Source: CAYRVX01 sp964642165
Lineage (GTDB): Bacteria > Planctomycetota > Phycisphaerae > SM23-33
NCBI GenBank assembly: GCA_964642165.1
Contig: CAZXOC010000127.1
Coordinates: 1 to 19,507, forward strand
Direction: 5' to 3'
DNA: 19,507 bases
The translations under genes were made by a program, and so were the position numbers. Positions 7,941-13,594 of the stretch are shown here, piece by piece. The notes below the pieces were generated by a model, which worked only from the letters and a program-made list of their open reading frames with translations, searched no databases and had not been told where the DNA came from. Within the stretch, counting starts at the first letter, position 1. Every line of letters begins with the position of its first letter.

Positions 7941-7969
7941 TTGCCAAGGACGGGCGCGTCGAGTAGGCT
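7941..7969 (+). promoter_or_regulatory. Promoter of cation exchanger gene, probably producing a leaderless mRNA
   Basis: TTGCCA (7941-7946), a 17-base spacer and TAGGCT (7964-7969). The -10 ends only 9 bases before the ATG at 7979 and there is no Shine-Dalgarno between, so transcription should begin at or within 2-3 bases of the start codon. Confidence 0.45.
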
Positions 7970-7978
7970 CCCGCCATC

Positions 7979-9067
7979 ATGTTGGCCGACCTGATCCCGG
8001 AGAGCTTCTTCGACGGCCTGGCCGAGCACTGGGAGTGGATGCTGTGGGCGATGATGGCCGGGGCGATCGGGCTGCTGGTCTTCGGCGCGGACCGCGCGGT
8101 GACGGCGGCGGTTCGCCTGGCGGCCGTCCTCGGCATGAGCAAGGTCATCATCGGCGCCACCGTGGTGAGCCTGGGGACGACCTCGCCGGAGGCGTTCACG
8201 TCGGTAACGGCGGCGTTCCAGGGCAAGCCCGGGCTGGCGCTGGGCAACGGGATCGGGTCGATCATCTGCGACACGGGGTTGATCTTCGGCCTGTGCTGCT
8301 GCATCAAGGCCCTGCCGCTGGACCGGTTCGTGCTGAGCCGTCACGGGTGGCTCCAGCTCGGCTCGGGCGCTCTGCTGACGACGGTGATCCTCCTGCTGGT
8401 GCTGCTGGGCGGCGGGCTGGCGGGCTTCGAGATCCCCCGATGGATCGGATTTGTGCTCGTTGCGCTGCTGGCGGGGTACATGTACCTGTCGGTGCGGTGG
8501 GCCAAGGGCGAGCCGCGGCTCGTCCCCGCCGAGGCCAGAATCGAGCAGGTCAAGACCCCCCGGGCCCCCGTCCGGTCGCGCGGGCGGTCCAGCGTGTGGA
8601 ACCTGCTCGTCCTCGCCTTCGGGCTGGCGCTGGTGATCCTGGGCTCGAACGTCCTGGTCGGCTCGGCGACGGTCATCTGCAAGAAGTACCACGTGCCGCA
8701 GAGCGTGCTGGCGGCGACCCTCGTGGCGTTCGGGACGTCGCTGCCGGAGCTGGTGACGGCCATCGCGTCGCTGGTCAAGGGCCACGCCGACCTGCTGGTC
8801 GGCAACATCGTCGGGGCCGATATCCTGAACGTGCTGTTCGTCGTGGGCGCCTCGGCCGCCGCCACCCCGCTGAAGATCAGCGGGAAGAAGGAAGTCTCCT
8901 GTCTCCTGTTCATCCTCCTGCCGGCCATGATGCTCGTCCTGATCCTCCTGCGGACGTTCATCTTCCTCAGCCGCGACCGGTTCCGGCGCTGGCAGGGAGT
9001 GGTCCTCCTGGCGGTGTACGCGGCCTACTGCGTGCTGGTGGTGAGGTTCGGCGCGACAGGCGGCTGA
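7979..9067 (+). CDS. CaCA-family Na+/Ca2+ (cation) exchanger, YrbG-like
   Basis: An inner-membrane antiporter of the cation/Ca2+ superfamily, probably exchanging Ca2+ or another cation for Na+ or H+. The 362-residue protein has the two inverted alpha repeats of the family. Repeat 1 (about 60-103) reads GTTSPEAFTS with Glu71 and GNGIGSII; repeat 2 (about 246-290) reads FGTSLPELVT with Glu257 and GNIVGADILN. Both Glu residues that bind ion in relatives are present. The usual GSN after each GN is GSI in repeat 1 and GAD in repeat 2, which marks a divergent subgroup whose ion preference should not be assumed. About ten hydrophobic helices flank a charged cytosolic loop (174-205). The start has no ribosome site and appears leaderless. 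It is probably monocistronic: a -10-like element precedes the next gene 200 bases on. Confidence 0.88.
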   Translation: MLADLIPESFFDGLAEHWEWMLWAMMAGAIGLLVFGADRAVTAAVRLAAVLGMSKVIIGATVVSLGTTSPEAFTSVTAAFQGKPGLALGNGIGSIICDTGLIFGLCCCIKALPLDRFVLSRHGWLQLGSGALLTTVILLLVLLGGGLAGFEIPRWIGFVLVALLAGYMYLSVRWAKGEPRLVPAEARIEQVKTPRAPVRSRGRSSVWNLLVLAFGLALVILGSNVLVGSATVICKKYHVPQSVLAATLVAFGTSLPELVTAIASLVKGHADLLVGNIVGADILNVLFVVGASAAATPLKISGKKEVSCLLFILLPAMMLVLILLRTFIFLSRDRFRRWQGVVLLAVYAAYCVLVVRFGATGG

Positions 9068-9140
9068 CGCGCGAGCGGGCCGACGCGATGGTGGCCGGGT
9101 GGATTCGCGGGAACCCGCCCCACGAGGGCGCCGGTTGTGT

Positions 9141-9183
9141 GTCCCTGGTGAGGGACGGTCGCCCGGGGCGGTTGCCGGGCGAC
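9141..9183 (+). promoter_or_regulatory. Two adjacent hairpins upstream of the secreted-protein gene
   Basis: GTCCCT-ggtg-AGGGAC (9141-9156) is followed after one base by GTCGCCCG (9158-9165) and CGGGCGAC (9176-9183), an 8-bp stem. They lie just before a TAGAAT -10-like hexamer at 9202-9207. They may end exchanger transcription or act as operators; no T-run follows. Confidence 0.35.
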
Positions 9184-9267
9184 GTCTCGACGGCGGTCTG
9201 GTAGAATGTCGGTTCGCGCGAGCCGTTTGCAGCGGGCCCGCGGCGTGCTGGACGAGGAGTTCTTCGC

Positions 9268-10470
9268 ATGACGAAGCTGACGATATCGGCCGGGGTGCTG
9301 TTGGCCGCGACGGGCGCCCTGGCGCGTGCCGCCGCGCCGGTGGCCCTGGCCAAGGCGCGGGAGTACCCCCGCGCGGGCATCTCCCTGGCCATTCCGAAGG
9401 GCTTCGAGTACCGCCCCCTGTGGGCGCCCTACGACGTGATGAGCGCGGCGGTGACCGAGGACGACCGCGCCACCCAGGGCGTGACGCTCACGGCGTTCCC
9501 CGTCGCCGGCAAGGGCGTCGCCGACGAGTTCGCGGACGCCAAGTTCGCCGAGCTGAAGCGCAACCTCGCCATCCAGAACCTCAAGCCCATCAAGAAGACC
9601 ACCATGCCGGTGGCGGGCGTCACCGGGGCGGCGAGGCTGATGAGCTACACGTTCCGGGGCGAGAAGACCGTCGCGGCGCAGGTGTTCTTCTTCCGCGAGA
9701 TCAAGAACTCGCCGATCCGCATCTGCTATCTCCTGACGGTGCAGTCGTCGTCGGCCGACACGCAGGCCCAGCTCCTCCCGACGCTGGGCGCCGTGATCAA
9801 GTCGGTGCAGTTGGCGCCGGTGCGCCATCCGTCCGTCGGCGGCACGTGCGAGCTGGGCGAGCCGGTCGAGGACCCGGAGGGGCTCTGCTCCGTTCGCCGC
9901 CCGCGCGAATGGTACGCCATCCGGTCCGTCGTCGGCGCGGAGATGGGACAGGTGGACTACCTGATGGGCGGGCGCCCCATGCCGTCGGTTCGGCTGATCG
10001 TCGCGCCGGTCTCCAGCAGCACGGCGACCAGCGAGGCCTGCTCGAAGAAGTACCTGGCGATGGCCAACGCGGTGGCGACGCAGCGCAAGCAGACGTGCAA
10101 GCTGGTCTCCGAGGGCCCCGTCCGGCTCGGGACGCTGCCCGCGTACCAGTTCGTCATGGTCCAGTCGCCGCAGAAGGCGGCGGGCGCTCGGGCCGGCAAC
10201 GCTTTGGGATCGGTGGTGCTGGTGCAGCGGACCGCCTGCGTGATCGGCGAAGCGGGCGCCGGGCCGAAGGCCTACATGCTGGTCCTCACCGTGCGCGGCG
10301 AGGCCGCCAAGGCCGCCGCGGCCCTCATGAACACCATCGCCGGCAGCTTCGAGCTACGCGCCGCCAGCACGCCGCCCGCGACCGCCCCGGCCACCCAGCC
10401 GGCGACGGCCCCGGCGACCCGGCCCGCAGCGACGCGCCCGGCCGGGAAAGCTGCCGCGAAACCCGAATGA
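9268..10470 (+). CDS. Secreted/periplasmic protein of unknown function with Ala/Pro/Thr-rich tail
   Basis: I do not recognise the family. Residues 1-23 form a signal peptide (MTKLTISAGVLLAATGALARA) with likely cleavage after AAA. The mature part looks like two similar halves. One runs from GISLAIPKGFEYRPLW (about 38-53) to about 185, the other from GLCSVRRPREWYAIRS (about 212-227) to about 365. Each opens with a Pro-aromatic strand as in PsbP/DcrB-like domains, which is a fold-level guess. Residues about 368-393 are low-complexity PATAPATQ-type repeats, possibly an envelope linker. The start is fixed by GAGGAG (9254-9259). TAGAAT at 9202-9207 could be the -10. Its TGA overlaps the methyltransferase ATG by 4 nt, so the two are likely translationally coupled. 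Confidence 0.8.
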   Translation: MTKLTISAGVLLAATGALARAAAPVALAKAREYPRAGISLAIPKGFEYRPLWAPYDVMSAAVTEDDRATQGVTLTAFPVAGKGVADEFADAKFAELKRNLAIQNLKPIKKTTMPVAGVTGAARLMSYTFRGEKTVAAQVFFFREIKNSPIRICYLLTVQSSSADTQAQLLPTLGAVIKSVQLAPVRHPSVGGTCELGEPVEDPEGLCSVRRPREWYAIRSVVGAEMGQVDYLMGGRPMPSVRLIVAPVSSSTATSEACSKKYLAMANAVATQRKQTCKLVSEGPVRLGTLPAYQFVMVQSPQKAAGARAGNALGSVVLVQRTACVIGEAGAGPKAYMLVLTVRGEAAKAAAALMNTIAGSFELRAASTPPATAPATQPATAPATRPAATRPAGKAAAKPE

Positions 10471-11546
10471 CCCGCACGCCCCGCGGCCACCTGCCTGCCA
10501 TGACGATGAACAACATCATCAACGCCGACTGCATCCGCTGGCTGAAGCGCCAGCCCGACCAGTTCGCCGACCTGATCTTCGCCGACCCGCCGTTCAACAT
10601 CGGCTACCAGTACGACGTCTACGAGGACCGCAAGGCCTACGACGAGTACCACCGCTGGACGGAGCAGTGGATGGGTGCCTGCTGCGGTGTCCTGAAGCCG
10701 ACGGGGACGTTCTGGATCGCCATCGGCGACGAGTACGCCGCGGAGGTCCGGCTGATCGGGCGGAAGCTGGGCCTGACGCTGCGCAACTGGGTGATCTGGC
10801 ACTACACGTTCGGGCAGAACACCAAGCGCAAGTTCGCCCGATCCCACGCCCACCTGTTCTACTTCGTGAAGCACCCGAAGGAGTTCACCTTCCACGACGA
10901 GGCCGTCCGCGTGTTCTCCGACCGCCAGCGGGAGTACCACGACAGGCGGGCCAATCCGAAGGGCAAGATCCCCGACGACACGTGGTTCGACGCCCGCGTC
11001 TGCGGGACGTTCGGCGAGCGCGAGGGCTGGCACCCCTGCCAGATGCCCGAGACCGTGCTGTCGCGGATCATCCGCGCGTGCAGCAACGTCGGCGACGTGG
11101 TCTTCGATCCCTTCGCCGGCAGCGGCACGACCCTCGCCGCAGCCAAGCGACTCTCGCGCCGCCACCTCGGCACGGAGATCTCGGCCAACTACGTGGAGGG
11201 CGTCCGCGAGCGGCTCGAGGCCATTCGGCCGATCGCCGAGAGCCCCGCAGCCGAGGCCGGGGCCGCCTGGCCGGACGACCACGTCCGCGAGCTCCAGGGC
11301 GCCTACGCCGAGGAGGGCGTCCAGACCGACCTGCTCCGCAAGCACCGCCACCTGCTGGAGGCGTTCACGAGCCACCTCAACTGGCGCCTGGCCAACGCGG
11401 GTGTGGAAGACGAGTACAGCAGTCGGCAGGTATGGCGCCAGCTCGAGAAGCTGCGGACGAAGGCGCAGCTTCCACGCATCAAGATCCACGCAACGGAGGA
11501 ATCCAGGGGCAGCCACCGCCCCCTGGGGCGCACGCTGTTCGGGTGA
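10467..11546 (+). CDS. Site-specific DNA methyltransferase, beta class (N6-adenine or N4-cytosine)
   Basis: Transfers a methyl group from S-adenosylmethionine to an exocyclic amino group in DNA. Numbered from 10467, the catalytic motif IV DPPF is at 40-43 and comes before the AdoMet-binding motif I, DPFAGSGTT (214-222). This is the order of the beta class that includes CcrM and M.HinfI. Between them lie GTFWIAIGDEY (80-90), NTKRKFARSHAHLFYF (118-133) and GWHPCQMPE (187-195). The C-terminal part (about 258-359) is helical and basic, perhaps for DNA binding. No restriction gene is near, so it is an orphan enzyme here. The start at 10467 is chosen for the ATGA overlap with the upstream gene; homologues usually begin close to NNIINADCI, making 10500 or 10506 real alternatives. 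Sequence specificity cannot be told. Confidence 0.9.
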   Translation: MTRTPRGHLPAMTMNNIINADCIRWLKRQPDQFADLIFADPPFNIGYQYDVYEDRKAYDEYHRWTEQWMGACCGVLKPTGTFWIAIGDEYAAEVRLIGRKLGLTLRNWVIWHYTFGQNTKRKFARSHAHLFYFVKHPKEFTFHDEAVRVFSDRQREYHDRRANPKGKIPDDTWFDARVCGTFGEREGWHPCQMPETVLSRIIRACSNVGDVVFDPFAGSGTTLAAAKRLSRRHLGTEISANYVEGVRERLEAIRPIAESPAAEAGAAWPDDHVRELQGAYAEEGVQTDLLRKHRHLLEAFTSHLNWRLANAGVEDEYSSRQVWRQLEKLRTKAQLPRIKIHATEESRGSHRPLGRTLFG

Positions 11547-11655
11547 GGCATCTGCCGAGCCTGTCGCGAGGCGCGCCTTGCCTGCTCCGGACAAGCGCTC
11601 CAGGCGCAGGAACGCCGCGCCGATCTCGATCCGGGAGGTGCAAGGGGTGTTGCCG

Positions 11656-12291
11656 CTACGGCTTCGGCCGCGTCGCCGGCCCCGTGGCCAGGTCGATCTT
11701 GCAGACCTTCTGGGCGATGTGCTTCTTGCCGGTGAGGTAGTCGAGGAACTCGACACGGGCGGTGATCTCGCCGTGCTTCGGCGGCGTCTTCCAGCGGCAG
11801 GCGAAGCGGTAGTGATAGGCGAGGAAGCCGCTGGACCAGGCGGCGGCCATCTGGTCGACGGCGAAGCGGTACTCGCCGATCAGCGTCCTGTCCGTCTCCG
11901 CGGCCAGGTCGAACAGGCGGATCGTCACCTTACCCGGCGCCTTCAGGACCGACCCGTGCTGGTCGATGGGCTCAACGTAGACCTTGATCGCGTCGTCGCC
12001 GGGCTTCTCGTCGAGGTTGACCCCGCCGGTGGCCCGGCCGAGGCGGATTCGCTGGACGACGTAGAGCTTCTCCATCCGCTTGTCGCCCATCTGCAGCAGG
12101 TTCGCCACCTGCTTGTCGCGCTCGGCGAGGCGCTGCTGCGCCGCGGCGAGCTCCTTCTCCAATTGTCGGACTCTCTCCAGCGCCTTGTCGCGCTCGGCGG
12201 CGGCGTCCAGCGCGCCGTCGTCGGCGCAGCCCGCCAGCAGCGCCGCCAGGGCCAGCACTCCCGCCATCGCCGGAGCCCCGCACCGCGTCAT
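11656..12291 (-). CDS. Coiled-coil lipoprotein, last gene of tig-clpP operon
   Basis: Unrecognised family, 211 residues. A type II signal peptide ends in the lipobox LLAGC with lipidated Cys22; the +2 residue is Ala, so outer-membrane sorting is possible by the E. coli rule. Residues about 27-62 are a coiled coil (ERDKALERVRQLEKELAAAQ). The rest (about 65-205) looks like a beta-rich domain with IKVYVEPIDQHG and GKVTIRLFDL, suggesting a C2- or sandwich-type fold. The ATG overlaps the TGA of the upstream clpP by 4 nt, so it is almost surely co-translated. Its frame could be read further upstream inside clpP, but only this Met gives a signal peptide. A role in envelope proteostasis is inferred from context only. 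Confidence 0.82.
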   Translation of the reverse strand: MTRCGAPAMAGVLALAALLAGCADDGALDAAAERDKALERVRQLEKELAAAQQRLAERDKQVANLLQMGDKRMEKLYVVQRIRLGRATGGVNLDEKPGDDAIKVYVEPIDQHGSVLKAPGKVTIRLFDLAAETDRTLIGEYRFAVDQMAAAWSSGFLAYHYRFACRWKTPPKHGEITARVEFLDYLTGKKHIAQKVCKIDLATGPATRPKP

Positions 12292-12929
12292 TTCTTCCTG
12301 CCCTTCTTCTCGTCGTCCCCGGGCGCCTCGGGCATGCGCTCCAGGATCTTGTCCACGCAGCCGTACTCTACCGCCTCCGTGGCGGAAAGCCACTTGTTGC
12401 GATCACAGTCCCGCTCGACCTGCTCGACGCTCTGCCCGGTGCTCTCGGCGAGGATCTCGTAGAGGTGCTTGCGAAGGCGGATGATCTCCCGCGCCTCGAT
12501 GTCGAGTTCGGTGGCCGGGCCCGTCACGACGCCGTGGATGAGCGGCTGGTGGATGAGCACGCGGCTGTTGGGCAGGACGTGTCGCTTGCCCGCGGAGCCG
12601 CCGGCGAGCAGCACGGCGCCCATCGAGGCGGCCAGGCCCACGCAGTACGTCGCCACGTCGCACCGGACGAACCGCATCGTGTCGAAGACGGCCAGCCCCG
12701 CCGACACGCTGCCCCCCGGGGAGTTGATGTACAGGCTGACGTCGGCCGTGGGGTTCTCGTTGCTCAGGAAGAGCAGTTGCGCCACGACCACGTTGGCCGC
12801 GTCGTCGTCGACCGGCCCGCCCAGGAACACGATGCGGTCGCGAAGCAGGCGGCTGTAGATGTCGAACGAACGCTCGCCCCGCCCGTCCTGCTCAATGACG
12901 ATCGGCACGCGGTACTGGTTCTCTGCCAT
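12288..12929 (-). CDS. clpP: ClpP-family protease subunit, second copy, catalytic Asp replaced by Asn
   Basis: A serine protease subunit that assembles into heptameric rings and degrades proteins fed by Clp ATPases. The 213 residues include SLYINSPGGS (65-74), nucleophile Ser102 in GLAASMGA and His127 in NSRVLIHQPL. Where E. coli ClpP has DTERDRFLS with the triad Asp, this protein reads DCDRNKWLS, so Asn178 holds the catalytic position (codon AAC, plus-strand 12396-12398). Listeria ClpP1 has a similar Asn and is known to depend on a partner ClpP. It ends in DDEKKGRKK. GGAAGGA lies about 10 bases before ATG. It follows the first clpP by 22 bases and overlaps the lipoprotein by 4. It is probably a subunit of a mixed ClpP tetradecamer. 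Confidence 0.95.
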   Translation of the reverse strand: MAENQYRVPIVIEQDGRGERSFDIYSRLLRDRIVFLGGPVDDDAANVVVAQLLFLSNENPTADVSLYINSPGGSVSAGLAVFDTMRFVRCDVATYCVGLAASMGAVLLAGGSAGKRHVLPNSRVLIHQPLIHGVVTGPATELDIEAREIIRLRKHLYEILAESTGQSVEQVERDCDRNKWLSATEAVEYGCVDKILERMPEAPGDDEKKGRKK

Positions 12930-12951
12930 GGTGCGGGGTCCTTCCGGCCGG

Positions 12952-13575
12952 TTACTTCTTGCCCTTCTTGGCGGACTTCTCGTCGGGTGTCTGGCTGACG
13001 ATCTCGTCCACGATGCCGTATTCCTTGGCCTCTTCGGGGCTGAGGTAGCGATCGCGCTCGGTTTCCTGCTCGATGAGCTTGACGTCGCGTTTGGTGTGGT
13101 GGGCCAGCAGCTCGTTGAGGAGGCGTTTGGCCTTGAGGATTTCCTCGGCCTGGATCTGGATGTCGGTGGCCTGTCCCGTCACGCCGCCCCAGGGCTGGTG
13201 GATCATGATCTTGCTGTGGGGCAGGCAGTAGCGTTTGCCCGTCGCGCCGGCGGCGAGGATGAGGGCGGCGCCGCTGGCGGCCTGGCCCACGCAGTAGGTC
13301 GCCACGTCGCAGGTCAGGAACTGCATCGTGTCGTAGACGGCCAGCGTGTCGTCGACCGACCCGCCCGGCGAGTTGATGTACAGGTTGATGTCCCGGCTGG
13401 GCTGCTTGGCCTGAAGCTCCAGCAGGCGCATGATCACGCCCCCGGCGGCGTTCGGCGTGATCGCGCCCCACAGGAACAAGATGCGCTCCTCGGCCAGCCG
13501 TTCCTCCAGCGTCATCTCCCGCCGGGCGACGTAGTCGCGATGGGCCTGGCTGCGCGGGTCGGGGGCTTCGTTCAT
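12952..13575 (-). CDS. clpP: ClpP protease subunit, first copy, full triad
   Basis: Proteolytic subunit of the ATP-dependent Clp protease. The 207-residue protein has INLYINSPGGS (63-73), nucleophile Ser101 in GQAASGAA, His126 in HSKIMIHQPWGG and Asp175 in ETERDRYLS, so the Ser-His-Asp triad is complete. The residue after the nucleophile is Gly rather than the usual Met. An N-terminal extension of about 20 residues precedes the axial-loop region and may be a processed propeptide. The C-terminus is Lys-rich (SAKKGKK). AGGAG lies 9 bases before ATG. It starts 19 bases after the tig stop and ends 22 bases before the second clpP, giving the tig-clpP order common in bacteria. No clpX is inside the window. 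Confidence 0.96.
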   Translation of the reverse strand: MNEAPDPRSQAHRDYVARREMTLEERLAEERILFLWGAITPNAAGGVIMRLLELQAKQPSRDINLYINSPGGSVDDTLAVYDTMQFLTCDVATYCVGQAASGAALILAAGATGKRYCLPHSKIMIHQPWGGVTGQATDIQIQAEEILKAKRLLNELLAHHTKRDVKLIEQETERDRYLSPEEAKEYGIVDEIVSQTPDEKSAKKGKK

Positions 13576-13594
13576 CTCACGTCACTCCTGAGGG

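Noticed and set aside
6025..8307. 760-codon open frame on the minus strand across recJ
   Set aside because: It is antisense to recJ, whose motifs are complete. Its Arg/His/Gln/Pro-rich composition is typical of a GC-driven shadow frame.
10467..11546. Restriction-modification or defence island around the methyltransferase
   Set aside because: Neighbours are a secreted protein and the tig-clpP operon. No nuclease, helicase or toxin gene is visible on either side.
11547..11655. 109-base convergent gap between methyltransferase and lipoprotein
   Set aside because: I looked for a bidirectional terminator. Only imperfect pairing around CCTGC...GCAGG is present with no T-run, so nothing is annotated.
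10272..11756. 494-codon minus-strand frame opposite the methyltransferase
   Set aside because: It overlaps a gene with DPPF and DPFAGSGTT motifs, and has no motif or ribosome site of its own.
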